From: Yoonia sp. GPGPB17 | GTDB lineage: Bacteria; Pseudomonadota; Alphaproteobacteria; Rhodobacterales; Rhodobacteraceae | Direction of reading: 5' to 3' | DNA: 64,000 nucleotides | Assembly: GCF_037892195.1 (NCBI RefSeq) | Contig: NZ_JATACI010000002.1 | Span: 62,001-126,000 of the forward strand | Shown here: in pieces, positions 48,268 through 57,585 of the stretch | How the letters are laid out: every line of letters begins with the position of its first letter | Position numbering within the stretch: position 1 is the stretch's first letter | Translations under genes and position numbers: made by a program | Notes under the pieces: generated by a model | The model's database searches: none | What the model saw: the letters and a program-made list of their open reading frames with translations, nothing else | What the model was told of the DNA's origin: nothing

Positions 48268-48777
48268 ATGATAAGCCGTATCGCGCTGTGTCTTTTGGTG
48301 ACGAGTACGGCCGCAAATGCCGTCTGCGGACCAGAGCATGAGACATTTATCGCCTGTCAGATTGCGGATCGTGATGTCACCCTTGAGGTGTGTTTTGACG
48401 CCGACACCGCCAGCTACAGCTATGGGCCGATGGGTGCGCCCGAGCTTACCTTGCAAGAACCTGTGGCCACGTTGGACTATCTGCCATGGCCCGGGGCCGG
48501 GAGCGCGATTTGGGAAGAGGTCACTTTCTATAGTGGGCCATACAGTTACACGGTGCTAGGTGGTTTTGAACGTCCTTTCAGTGAAAAGGCGATGCAGAAA
48601 CCCGTCAGGCGTTTTGGCGGTGTTACCGTGCAAGAGGGTGAGACCACTGTGACGGCGTTGACGTGTGCGCCCAAGACGGTGGAATTCGCTTGGGGGGAAG
48701 GCCTCTGGCAAGCTAAAGAGAACCTTGGACTGACTTGGAATTATCAGGAACGGCGCTGGTTTGCTCTGCCTGATTGA
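48268..48777 (+). CDS. Secreted protein of unknown function
   Basis: A 169-aa protein with a signal peptide (ISRIALCLLVTSTAANA) then a mature region with four Cys (VCGPEHETFIACQIAD, EVCFDAD, LTCAPKT) and aromatic-rich beta-like strands (YSYTVLGGFERPF, TWNYQERRWFALPD). ATG 48268 starts the signal directly; 48244 only adds polar residues. Not recognised. Confidence 0.65.
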   Translation: MISRIALCLLVTSTAANAVCGPEHETFIACQIADRDVTLEVCFDADTASYSYGPMGAPELTLQEPVATLDYLPWPGAGSAIWEEVTFYSGPYSYTVLGGFERPFSEKAMQKPVRRFGGVTVQEGETTVTALTCAPKTVEFAWGEGLWQAKENLGLTWNYQERRWFALPD

Positions 48778-48921
48778 GGCGATTTAGCCACGTTAGGCCC
48801 CCTTTATCTAGGGCAGCAATTTGCCCACTACCCAAAACTTGTGCGGACTCCTATAGTGCCTGTGGATAAGTGGGGCAGGGCCACAAGCAATAGACCCCAG
48901 CAGGAACAATGAGGACTGAAC

Positions 48922-49395
48922 ATGCGTTGCCCATTTTGCGGAAATGTTGACACACAGGTAAAAGACAGCCGCCCGGCAGAAGACCATGTGGCGATCCGCC
49001 GTCGCCGTTTTTGTCCCGCCTGCGGGGGCCGTTTCACGACTTATGAACGTGTGCAGTTGCGTGACTTGGTGGTAATCAAAACCAATGGGCGCCGCGAAGA
49101 TTTTGACAGGCCCAAACTGGAACGCTCGATCCGTATTGCATTGCAGAAGCGCCCGGTGGAACCTGAGCGGATTGACCAGATGATCAGCGGCATTGTCCGC
49201 CGCTTGGAAAGCATGGGCGAGACGGACATTCCGTCCGGCACCATTGGCGAGATTGTGATGGAAAGCCTGGCGCGCATTGATACTGTTGCTTATGTGCGTT
49301 TTGCGAGTGTTTACAAGAACTTCCAGGCTGCAGATGATTTCGACAAATTTGTCAGCGAACTCCGACCCGATGGTAAAGACGAAGACGACGCGTGA
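48922..49395 (+). CDS. nrdR: Transcriptional repressor NrdR
   Basis: Zinc-ribbon/ATP-cone repressor of ribonucleotide reductase genes. Zinc ligands are MRCPFCGN and [13 protein letters not shown]. The ATP-cone spans about residues 49-139, starting [20 protein letters not shown]. The C-terminus ([19 protein letters not shown]) is standard. At 157 aa it is intact. GAGGACTG precedes the ATG. Its stop overlaps ribD by four bases (GTGA), placing it at the head of the riboflavin cluster, an order common in proteobacteria. Confidence 0.97.
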   Translation: MRCPFCGNVDTQVKDSRPAEDHVAIRRRRFCPACGGRFTTYERVQLRDLVVIKTNGRREDFDRPKLERSIRIALQKRPVEPERIDQMISGIVRRLESMGETDIPSGTIGEIVMESLARIDTVAYVRFASVYKNFQAADDFDKFVSELRPDGKDEDDA

Positions 49396-50486
49396 CCCCT
49401 CAAACTGATGCTCGTTTTATGGCGCTGGCCCTTATGCTGGGACGGCGCGGCAGGGGGCGTGTTTGGCCCAACCCGGCCGTGGGCTGCGTGATCGTCAAGG
49501 ACGGTCAGATCGTAGGGCGCGGTTGGACCGCTGACGGTGGCCGTCCCCATGCGGAGGTGATTGCACTGGCGCAGGCAGGCACTGCGGCCAACGGGGCAAC
49601 GGTTTATGTAACGCTCGAACCCTGCGCCCATCATGGCAAAACGCCACCTTGCTCGGATGCGCTGATAGCGGCCAAGGTTGCCCGCGTTGTCATTGCGGCG
49701 GATGATCCTGATGAACGTGTCAACGGGCGCGGTATTGCCATGCTGCGCAATGCAGGCGTGCAGGTCGATTGCGGTGTGGGGAACGCAGAAGCTGTGCGCG
49801 ATCATGCGGGCTTTCTATCGCGTATCACCCAACGACGACCCTTTGTGACCCTGAAACTGGCAGGCACGTTGGACGGACGTATTGCGACAGCGACTGGCGA
49901 AAGCCAGTGGATCACGGGGCCAGCTGCCCGCCGCATGGTCCATATGATGCGAGCGACTCATGATGCCGTCATGGTTGGGGCGGGAACGGTACGTGCCGAC
50001 GACCCATCGTTGACCGTGCGTGGTCTGGGCATTGTTCAGCAACCTGTCCGCGTTGTCGTCTCGCGCGCAATGAAGATCCCCGCAACCAACCAATTGGCCA
50101 AAACTGCATCAGATACCCCGGTTTGGCTTTGCCACGGTACGGGAGCCGACGTCGCTGACTGGACCGCTATGGGGGCCATCAGCCTGCCGTGTGCAATAGT
50201 TGCAAAACAGGTAGACCCCCAAGCTGTGATGACTACTTTGGCCGACCAAGGGATTACGCGGGTCTTTTGCGAGGGCGGCGGCATGCTCGCGGCCTCTTTG
50301 TTGAACGCCGGGCTGGTGGATCAGCTTGTCGTGTTCTCTGCCGGTGCTGCCATTGGGGCTGAAGGCACGCCGATGCTATCGGCAATGGGTGTTGATAAAC
50401 TGGCCGATGCGGCGCAGTTTGCCCTTGAAAGTGTTAGACCAGTTGGCAGCGATATCTGCCATATCTGGACCAAGTCATGTAGTTAG
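49392..50486 (+). CDS. ribD: Bifunctional riboflavin deaminase-reductase RibD
   Basis: Catalyses two riboflavin steps: pyrimidine deamination then ribosyl reduction. The N-terminal deaminase has [22 protein letters not shown] and [16 protein letters not shown] (zinc His/Cys set). The C-terminal reductase starts [17 protein letters not shown] and includes [20 protein letters not shown] and [17 protein letters not shown] 49392 start, 364 aa, coupled to nrdR. After it the strand flips to the capsule genes instead of going straight on to ribE. Confidence 0.96.
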   Translation: MTPQTDARFMALALMLGRRGRGRVWPNPAVGCVIVKDGQIVGRGWTADGGRPHAEVIALAQAGTAANGATVYVTLEPCAHHGKTPPCSDALIAAKVARVVIAADDPDERVNGRGIAMLRNAGVQVDCGVGNAEAVRDHAGFLSRITQRRPFVTLKLAGTLDGRIATATGESQWITGPAARRMVHMMRATHDAVMVGAGTVRADDPSLTVRGLGIVQQPVRVVVSRAMKIPATNQLAKTASDTPVWLCHGTGADVADWTAMGAISLPCAIVAKQVDPQAVMTTLADQGITRVFCEGGGMLAASLLNAGLVDQLVVFSAGAAIGAEGTPMLSAMGVDKLADAAQFALESVRPVGSDICHIWTKSCS

Positions 50487-52482
50487 TCACCGCCACAGAA
50501 ATGCGTAGCTGGCAAAGACCCCCTGAAGTTTGGCAAGACTGCGATTAAAAATCCCTGCTTTGGGCAAGTCATTGTTTTCAATGCGATCCACAATCACTTC
50601 CACCGGGCACGGTAGGCCGGTGACAGGATCGCGGTAACGTGGGTAGGCGATCAAGGTCGCGTGTACCAGCGCAATGAGATCCACCCGTGCCTGCCTGCGA
50701 TCAATCGGCATTGCCCGATCGTCGGTCAGCCCCCAACCGGCATAAAAGGGCGTCCCTAAGCAAGTTACCTTCTTGCCGCGCAACAGAGCCTCAAACCCTA
50801 GCAGAGATGTCATGGTCCAAACCTCATCAACGGCCTCAATTGCATCGATAGGGTCCGCCTTGGACAGGACCACATCGGCCAGTTCCTTGGCGTTTGGGAC
50901 CGCGCCGGGACGCAACCCGGCTTCGACATCAGGGTGTGGCTTGTAGATGATGACGGCTGCCGGGTTGGCCTTGCGTGTGATTTCCAGCAGCGTCAGATTG
51001 TCGGCAACTTCCGATGTCCCGAGCTTGATTGATGCGTCATCCTCGACCTGTCCGGGCACAAGGATACGGCGGCCCTTGGGCAGTGTGGGCAGCGGTTTGG
51101 CCTTCAGATTGTATTTCGACAACCGCGCCTCAACAATGCGCTCAATCAAGGCGCCAAGCGCGCAGTCGCGCACTTTCGTTCAGCTTGTCAGAGGCGTTGA
51201 TCAGGTTTTCCAGCAGGCTGGCGCGGGTTGCATCGTAGTAGATACCGGTGTCGTCCAAAACAAGACTTAGGGGGGCGACCAGGTTTGCCCCCAAGCCACG
51301 CGAGCGCAAGAATCCGTCTTCCACCAATATCGTATCATCCGCAGGTGCGGTGGCCCATCGCATCAAACGCAAGCCTTTCTTTGCGGCACGCGCTTTGGCC
51401 TTTGCATCAGTTGCAAAGGACACTGGCTTTGGCTTGCCAAAGAACGCCTGCAACGGTTTGCGCTTCCACATACGCATATCGGCGGCTACCCAGCCTGCAT
51501 AGTCATCGCGCCATGCGTTGGCAGCTACCGTTAGGGTGGCGGCGGCCTCTTCATAGCTACACAGCCGGTCGTGAAACGGATCGTACCACGTTGGATAAAG
51601 GATCATCGCGCCCGCAAATAGCTGCGCACGCGTCAAACCGCGCTGGCGCCGTTGTACCGGCGTCCGATCATCGGTCAATCCCCAGCCGGTATAAAATGGC
51701 TGTCCGAAAACCACAGGCCGATGCCCCGCCATGACGGCCTCAAAACCCAATTGTGAACTGACGGTGTAAACGGCGATTGCACCCTCCAACAGATCCCAGG
51801 GCGAGACATTGTGATCGGCAAATGAAATCTGCGTGCTGGCATCCTTCGGGGTAAAGTACCCGCTACGATGGCCAGCCACCGTTTCGGGATGCGATTTGAT
51901 GACAATCTGTGCGCCGGGGTATTCGGTTTGGGCATAGAATAGCATCTCTCGGAATGTGTTGCTGTCGGCGCCACAGGCTCTGACCGATGCATCATTTCGG
52001 GTCTGATCCACCACCAGAACGTACCCCGGTTCCGGTGCGGGCAGGGCAGGGTCAAAACGGTTGTATTTTGAGATATGGTCGGACTTCAGCGCAGCAATTC
52101 CGGCCCGCGCCCGATCCAAAAGCGCGGTATCGTCAAGGGGGTCTTCGGACAGGATGATCTCAAGGTCAGACCGCGTGTTGGGGTCATAATGCGCCCCGTT
52201 GCGATCAATGTTCAGCCCTATAGGCGGGTGCGCATCGCGCCCTAACCCGACCGAGCGCAGGAAACTGTCTTCAATCCGCACCAGGGGGCTGTTCTTGATT
52301 TCGGCAATGGCCTCACCTCTTGGCGATGTCGGGCTATGTCCCCAGACGCCCACCAGATCACCCTGACCAGGTGCGCCAAGCTTGATGTCATAGCCCGCAA
52401 GTTCGACAATGCGTCGGACGCGGCCCTTGGTTAGCAGGCCGCCGTTATAGACATAGAGGTTTTGGCGCGGATCTTGGATCAT
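50487..52482 (-). pseudogene. kpsC: Capsule polysaccharide export protein KpsC, frameshifted
   Basis: KpsC-type transferase of group 2 capsule assembly, normally with two similar halves (dual beta-Kdo transferase). The first half and the start of the second run from ATG 52482 (MIQDPRQNLYVYNGG) to a stop near 51142. The expected continuation is in another frame, VRDCALGALIERIVEARLSK to the end at 50487, containing TLPKGRRILVPGQVEDDASI and SLLGFEALLRGKKVTCLGTP. One base too many near 51183-51187 separates them. Both halves show paired TPFYAGWGLTDDR / QPFYTGWGLTDDR repeats. The restored protein would be about 665 aa, normal. It lies 10 nt after kpsS. Confidence 0.88.
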
Positions 52483-52492
52483 CTCGCGCAAA

Positions 52493-53788
52493 CTATTGCA
52501 GGGCGGTGCTGTGCACAACGCGCAATGGCGCAGCCTTGTCGGATTGCCTTGTCAGCAAGGCATCGTAAGGGTCGGCATCGTCCAGCATCTTATCGACCAG
52601 TTCGCGCAGCAACTGCTGACGGCCAGAGGCGGAATAAAAGCCACCGGGCACCTGGCTGGTCTCCAAAAGAAACTGACGGTATTCGCGATAAGCCTGTGCA
52701 TCAGGGCGTTGCGGCGCGGCAAAAAAATCAGTCAGGGGCTGATCGGAAACAAACTCGGGCTTGGAAAACACAGCACTGCCAAAGGCCTTCAGCGGAATAC
52801 CCCGCCAAAGCGCCTGCTGCCCAGAGGTTGAGTTGACCGTTACCGCAGATCGCGCTGCATCCAGAATATGTGCCAACTTGCCACCGCGCAGATAGTGCGT
52901 GCGCGCAGCAACGCCGTGTTGCGCCGCTGTCTGCCGGATCATCTGGCGCAAGGGCGACTGTCCACTCTCAAGTGGATGGGCCTTGAATACAAGGTGATGG
53001 TGCGCTGGTGCACCGGTTGCAAAACCCGCAATCACCTGCGCGATGAAAGCTTCCATGTTTTCAAAGGATGAATGCGCCTGAAAGCTGGCGTCATGTTCCA
53101 ATTGCAGCAAGGCGATATGATACGGATAGCCGCCTGCTTTGATCCGCCTTGTGGCCCAAAACCTGTGCACAGCCAGAAACGGCATCAACAGCAAGCGTTT
53201 GGTGTAGAGCATCGCTTCGCGATGAACGGGCAATGCACGATGGGGTTTGAAACCGGGATAACGCCTGTTTCGGAACATAACAAACCAGTGGTAGGCGGCC
53301 CCGTAAAAGATATGCTGGCGCATATCGCCCCAATGGGACGGTGGTGTTGGCATATCAATGTCAGAATGGGCCAACCGGTCGCGCATATCCGCCACGGAGA
53401 AATCCATAAGACGCGAATGCCCGTTGCTGCCACCCCGTTCATAGGTGATCCAATAGGGCCGCATGTAACCCTCTTCAAACACGTGAACACGTAAACCGAG
53501 TGCTTTGGCCTGCCGTACGGCCTCGGCGTGGGCCGGGCGGGTGTCGCCATAAAGCACAATGTCGGTAATCGCATGCTCTTTGATGATCGCGCTGAGTGTC
53601 TTTGGCCATTTGGTCATGTCACCTTGGAACGGAATATACCCCGGTGTGCGCCCCCAGAACGCTGCATCCCCGGCATTGAACCCTACACGCCATACCTGCG
53701 CATCGGCTTTTCGCAGCATCTGACCCAACTGGCGAAAGAAGGGGCCATGCGGACCTTGCAGGAAAAGATAGGTTTTGTGTTGTGGCAT
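52493..53788 (-). CDS. kpsS: Capsule polysaccharide export protein KpsS
   Basis: A 431-aa partner of KpsC that adds the first Kdo to the lipid anchor of group 2 capsules. It starts MPQHKTYLFLQGPHGPFFRQ, the standard KpsS opening, then contains DIVLYGDTRPAHAEAVRQAK, HVFEEGYMRPYWITYERGGS and the late TVNSTSGQQALWRGIPLKAF block. ATG 53788 is preferred over 53806. It is intact, on the minus strand inside the riboflavin cluster, leading kpsC. Confidence 0.92.
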   Translation of the reverse strand: MPQHKTYLFLQGPHGPFFRQLGQMLRKADAQVWRVGFNAGDAAFWGRTPGYIPFQGDMTKWPKTLSAIIKEHAITDIVLYGDTRPAHAEAVRQAKALGLRVHVFEEGYMRPYWITYERGGSNGHSRLMDFSVADMRDRLAHSDIDMPTPPSHWGDMRQHIFYGAAYHWFVMFRNRRYPGFKPHRALPVHREAMLYTKRLLLMPFLAVHRFWATRRIKAGGYPYHIALLQLEHDASFQAHSSFENMEAFIAQVIAGFATGAPAHHHLVFKAHPLESGQSPLRQMIRQTAAQHGVAARTHYLRGGKLAHILDAARSAVTVNSTSGQQALWRGIPLKAFGSAVFSKPEFVSDQPLTDFFAAPQRPDAQAYREYRQFLLETSQVPGGFYSASGRQQLLRELVDKMLDDADPYDALLTRQSDKAAPLRVVHSTALQ

Positions 53789-53913
53789 CAGCGCAATTTT
53801 GAACAAACAGATGCATCTTACTGCCTTGAAAGAGAGGTTCTGGCAAGCCTGTGGCTTGTGGGTGTGCAGATGAAACGCTAGGTCAAAGCAAACGATGAAG
53901 GGAGACTGCGGGC

Positions 53914-54510
53914 ATGTTCACAGGAATTGTCACCGATATTGGCACCGTGCTGGAACTGGAACAGCGTGGCGATTTGCGCGCACGGATCGGGACTGGGTAC
54001 GATATCGCTGGGATCGATATTGGGGCGTCTATTGCCTGCAATGGCGTATGCCTGACGGTGATCGCGTTGGGGCAAGAACCACAAAACTGGTTTGATGTCG
54101 AAATTTCAGCCGAGACTGTGGGCGCGACTAACGTGGGCGATTGGACCGTCGATGGAAGACTCAATCTGGAGCGCGCCCTGAAAGTAGGCGACGAACTGGG
54201 CGGGCATATTGTTTCCGGCCATGTGGATGGCGTGGCCGAGGTTGTGGGCATGCAAGACGAAGGCGACAGCACGCGTGTCACTTTCCGCGCACCAAAGGAC
54301 CTGGCGCGATTTATTGCACCAAAGGGATCGGTGGCCCTGAATGGCACGTCTCTGACCGTGAATGAGGTGGATGGTGTGGATTTCGGGATCAACTTTATCC
54401 CGCATACCAAGATCGCGACGACATGGGGCGACACGGCGGTCGGTGACCGGATCAATCTCGAGATTGATACGATGGCTCGCTATGTCGCGCGTTTGCGCGA
54501 TTACGGCTGA
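53914..54510 (+). CDS. ribE: Riboflavin synthase alpha subunit
   Basis: Dismutates two lumazine molecules to riboflavin. Two tandem lumazine-binding barrels are visible: MFTGIVTDIGTVLELEQRGD with SIACNGVCLTVI (first), and GHIVSGHVDGVAEVVGMQDE with LNGTSLTVNEVDGVDFGINF (second). At 198 aa it is normal. GAAGGGAGA precedes the ATG. The stop overlaps the next start as TGATG. Confidence 0.96.
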   Translation: MFTGIVTDIGTVLELEQRGDLRARIGTGYDIAGIDIGASIACNGVCLTVIALGQEPQNWFDVEISAETVGATNVGDWTVDGRLNLERALKVGDELGGHIVSGHVDGVAEVVGMQDEGDSTRVTFRAPKDLARFIAPKGSVALNGTSLTVNEVDGVDFGINFIPHTKIATTWGDTAVGDRINLEIDTMARYVARLRDYG

Positions 54511-54733
54511 TGAAACCGCTGGTCCTTGCGTCCATCGAGGACGCGACGGGGGACCGCTGCGTTGATATTATGCGCCTGACAGATGGGCAGTTCGCCTATC
54601 GTGAATGCTTAAGCGCGACCCCGAAGATGCGCATGGTTGGCGCTACCTGTCTGAGGCACCGCCAACACCGTTTGACACCGAAGCCGCCGCGCGCGAGGCT
54701 GCGTTACGGGATGTGAAATGGATGACGGAATGA
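54510..54733 (+). pseudogene. Small conserved protein, frameshifted
   Basis: ATG 54510 opens MKPLVLASIEDATGDRCVDI, a protein type I associate with riboflavin clusters of Rhodobacterales. At 54607-54613 the sequence TGCTTAAGC breaks the frame; removing TT gives ...YRECKRDPEDAHGWRYLSEA and continues to TGA 54731-54733, which overlaps the next gene's ATG 54730 as ATGA. This coupling supports the restored reading (about 74 aa). Function unknown. Confidence 0.75.
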
Positions 54734-55290
54734 CAGCGGGTATTGGACATAACTCTGGTCGGGTTGACGCGCCGGGGCAAAGCTGGCGCAAGCATGTCTG
54801 GACTAAGGCACGTAAAGAACTGATGCCGACGCTGCCGTTGGAAGTGGTCCGCTTGCGGGTCCGGCGGGCGGCGGAACTGGGGTTGCCATATAAGACCTAT
54901 GCCGGGATCAGGGCCAGTTCCGGCCATGATTTGATCGGGTTCCTGTTCTCCAACAATGCGTTGCAGGTGCTGCGCGAGGGGCAGGCGATGCCATCTGACA
55001 GGGCAGCAAAACTGAGCGCATTGGTGCGAACAGAATGCGCGGGCGTCGCACATCTGCCAGTCACGCCAACGCATCTGGGCAGCCTGCCGGGTTTGAGCGC
55101 TGCGCATGCGGCACCTGCTTTCAATGCCAGCTGGGCCGAAATGCGGAATCAGATGCGGGCAATCATCAACGCAAAGGGCCATCCCGCGGATCGCATTGTT
55201 ATTGTTGGTGACACCGCGTTTGAACGTGAGTGGGCAGAGGCGGCGCGCGCGGCAGGTTATTTGCAGGCGGATCGGTTCTTTCAAAGGTAA
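54730..55290 (+). CDS. Conserved hypothetical protein in riboflavin cluster
   Basis: A 186-aa protein starting MTAGIGHNSG, an IGHN-type opening seen in several alphaproteobacterial proteins of unknown role. A basic helical region (RKHVWTKARKELMPTLPLEV) and LELGLPYKTYAGIRASSGHD-like segment follow, then helices to a C-terminal Arg-rich tail. ATG 54718 would add four residues. Coupled to the preceding gene by ATGA and followed by a perfect hairpin. No function can be assigned. Confidence 0.7.
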   Translation: MTAGIGHNSGRVDAPGQSWRKHVWTKARKELMPTLPLEVVRLRVRRAAELGLPYKTYAGIRASSGHDLIGFLFSNNALQVLREGQAMPSDRAAKLSALVRTECAGVAHLPVTPTHLGSLPGLSAAHAAPAFNASWAEMRNQMRAIINAKGHPADRIVIVGDTAFEREWAEAARAAGYLQADRFFQR

Positions 55291-55310
55291 GGTGGATCAG
55301 GATCCACCTT
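55289..55310 (+). terminator. Perfect hairpin after the 54.7-kb gene
   Basis: AAGGTGGATC pairs exactly with GATCCACCTT across a 2-nt loop, overlapping the stop codon. No T-run follows, so it is a weak terminator or a processing or attenuation structure before ribB. Confidence 0.55.
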
Positions 55311-55389
55311 ACGGCAGACCACCCTTAGTTACTTTCCAAAACCCCGGCGCTGGGCTATCTGCCTTTGCAACACGCCTGCGGAGACACCT

Positions 55390-56520
55390 ATGAACAGCGC
55401 ATTTGAAACCCCCGGCCCGGTCGAACGCGATTGGACGGACGCGATCAGCAAGATCGAGGACATCATTGACGATGCCCGGAATGGCAAGATGTTCATTCTG
55501 GTCGATCATGAAGATCGCGAAAACGAGGGTGATCTGGTCATCCCGGCGCAAATGGCGACGCCGGATGCAATCAACTTCATGGCCAAGCATGGGCGCGGGC
55601 TGATCTGCCTGACATTGCCAGGTGAGCGGATTGATGCGCTGGGCCTGCCGCTGATGGCCTCACACAACTCATCCCGCCACGAGACGGCCTTTACAGTGAG
55701 CATCGAAGCGCGCGAAGGCGTGAGTACTGGTATCTCGGCCCATGACCGTGCACGTACTGTGGCGACCGCAATTGACGCCTCAAAGGGTGCAGTTGATATT
55801 GCAACGCCGGGCCATGTCTTTCCGCTGCGCGCCCGCGAAGGTGGTGTGCTTGTCCGCGCCGGGCATACAGAAGCGGCCGTTGATATCTCGCGCCTGGCCG
55901 GTTTGAACCCGTCCGGTGTGATCTGTGAGATCATGAAGGAAGATGGTGAGATGGCGCGCCTGCCGGACCTCATCGCTTTCGCCCAATTGCACAACCTTAA
56001 GATTGGCACCATCAGCGATTTGATCGCCTACCGTCGCCGCCACGACAATCTGGTGCGCGTGCGCGAAGCCAGCACGATTCAATCCGAATTCGGTGGCGAG
56101 TGGGAGCTGCGAATCTATACGGATGAAACCCAAGGGGCCGAACACATCGCGTTGATCAAGGGTGACATTGCAACGCCAGAGCCCGTTTTGGTTCGCATGC
56201 ACGCGATGGACCCGATGCTGGATGTTGTGGGTGTCGGCCCGAAAGGACGACGTGATGAGTTTGGCGATGCGATGAAACTGATCGCAGATGAAGGGCGCGG
56301 CGTTCTTGTACTTTTGCGTGATCTGCATATGAAACTGGACCCAAGCGAAGAAGCGTCGCCACAGACCCTTCGCCAATACGGGTTGGGCGCACAGATTCTG
56401 AGTTCTCTGGGCCTGCACGAAATTGAACTGCTGACAAATTCGCCGCAGCCCAAGGTCGTGGGGCTGGATGCCTATGGCTTGGAGATCACCGGGACACGCA
56501 AGATTTCGGAGATTGGATAA
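55390..56520 (+). CDS. ribB: 3,4-dihydroxy-2-butanone-4-phosphate synthase with degenerate RibA domain
   Basis: A 376-aa protein. The N-terminal half (about 20-215) is RibB: ILVDHEDRENEGDLVIPAQM with acidic metal ligands, HGRGLICLTL, and PGHVFPLRAREGGVLVRAGH. The C-terminal half has the RibA (GTP cyclohydrolase II) outline, e.g. EWELRIYTDETQGAEHIALI and LRQYGLGAQILSSLGLHEIE, but the zinc-binding Cys cluster and RCDCG loop of active RibA are absent (VGPKGRRDEFGDAMKLI occupies that place). So it is RibB plus an inactive RibA-like domain. GGAGACACCT precedes the start. No FMN riboswitch is visible upstream. TAATG overlap with ribH. Confidence 0.93.
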   Translation: MNSAFETPGPVERDWTDAISKIEDIIDDARNGKMFILVDHEDRENEGDLVIPAQMATPDAINFMAKHGRGLICLTLPGERIDALGLPLMASHNSSRHETAFTVSIEAREGVSTGISAHDRARTVATAIDASKGAVDIATPGHVFPLRAREGGVLVRAGHTEAAVDISRLAGLNPSGVICEIMKEDGEMARLPDLIAFAQLHNLKIGTISDLIAYRRRHDNLVRVREASTIQSEFGGEWELRIYTDETQGAEHIALIKGDIATPEPVLVRMHAMDPMLDVVGVGPKGRRDEFGDAMKLIADEGRGVLVLLRDLHMKLDPSEEASPQTLRQYGLGAQILSSLGLHEIELLTNSPQPKVVGLDAYGLEITGTRKISEIG

Positions 56521-57059
56521 TGGCTGGCGCATCACATTACATTATGCCTTTGCCGGAATTCGATAAGCCGGTCAAAATATTGATCGTCGCCTCGCCCTAC
56601 TACAAAGATATCTCGGACAATCAGATCGCCGGTGCCAAGGCTGAAATCGAAAAGGCAGGCGCCACCTGGGAAATCGTTGAAGTGCCCGGTGCACTGGAGA
56701 TCCCGACTGCCATCGGCATTGCTGAGCGGATGAGTAATTTTGACGGCTACGTGGCGCTTGGCTGCGTCATCCGTGGCGAAACAACGCATTATGACACCGT
56801 CTGCAATGACAGCAGCCGGGCGATCCAACTGCTCGGTCTGCAAGGTCTTTGCATCGGCAACGGTATCCTGACAGTCGAGAACCGCACGCAAGCCGAAGTC
56901 CGCGCTGACCCCGCTGAAATGAATAAAGGTGGCGGGGCTGCGGCGGCGGCCTTGCACCTGATCGCGCTCGCTCGTAAGTGGGGCAAAGCTGAGAAGACCG
57001 TGGGGTTCACCCGTGAGATTCTGATGGTAAGCGATACCGACAGTAAGACCTCAACATGA
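56520..57059 (+). CDS. ribH: 6,7-dimethyl-8-ribityllumazine synthase
   Basis: Condenses the RibB and RibD products to lumazine. Family motifs: VPGALEIPTAIGIAERM, YVALGCVIRGETTHYDTVCN (active-site His), and IGNGILTVENRTQAEVRADP. At 179 aa it is slightly longer than average because of N- and C-terminal extensions. It is coupled to both neighbours (TAATG with ribB, ATGA with nusB). Confidence 0.96.
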   Translation: MAGASHYIMPLPEFDKPVKILIVASPYYKDISDNQIAGAKAEIEKAGATWEIVEVPGALEIPTAIGIAERMSNFDGYVALGCVIRGETTHYDTVCNDSSRAIQLLGLQGLCIGNGILTVENRTQAEVRADPAEMNKGGGAAAAALHLIALARKWGKAEKTVGFTREILMVSDTDSKTST

Positions 57060-57529
57060 CCCTTTCGAACAACCAAAAGCGCAAGATGAAATCGGCGGCG
57101 CGGCTTTACACCGTGCAGGCGCTCTTTCAGATGGAGGCGACGGCCCAGACCGTTGATCAGGTCACGCGTGAGTTCGAAGATCACCGCTTGGGTGCGGTTT
57201 ATGAGGAAGGCGAGATGACCGAAGGCGATGTGGACACATTCCGCGCGCTGATGGAAAAGGCAGTCGATGAGCAGGCCGCGATCGACCAGATGACCGACCG
57301 GGCGCTTGTCGCCAAATGGCCGATAGCGCGGATTGACCCCACATGGCGGGCCTTGTTCCGTGCTGCAGGGGCCGAACTGACGCTCAAGAGTACGCCGCCC
57401 AAGGTTGTGATCAGCGAATTCGTTGGCGTGGCCGAGGCATTTTCGGCGGATGGCAAAGAACCCAAGTTCGTGAATGCCGTTCTGGATCATATGGCGCGCG
57501 AAGCGCAGCCAGAGGCCTTTTCCAAGTAG
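57056..57529 (+). CDS. nusB: Transcription antitermination factor NusB
   Basis: RNA-binding antitermination factor for rRNA operons, partner of NusE. All-helical, 157 aa, with RLYTVQALFQMEATAQTVDQ near the N-terminus and the C-terminal PPKVVISEFVGVAEAFSADG, EPKFVNAVLDHMA pattern typical of the family. The ribH-nusB order is widely conserved. Confidence 0.95.
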   Translation: MTLSNNQKRKMKSAARLYTVQALFQMEATAQTVDQVTREFEDHRLGAVYEEGEMTEGDVDTFRALMEKAVDEQAAIDQMTDRALVAKWPIARIDPTWRALFRAAGAELTLKSTPPKVVISEFVGVAEAFSADGKEPKFVNAVLDHMAREAQPEAFSK

Positions 57530-57585
57530 ATGTGATTTGCCATTCGTTCGGGCAACGCTATCCTCAAAAACAAGGAGGATCGCCC

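Noticed and set aside
55291-55389. FMN riboswitch before ribB
   Set aside because: The space is under 100 nt and the conserved RFN sequence blocks are absent; only a short hairpin is present.
57343-57585. 186-aa ORF starting inside nusB
   Set aside because: The first 81 residues are an out-of-frame reading of nusB; a consensus AAGGAGG precedes ATG 57586.
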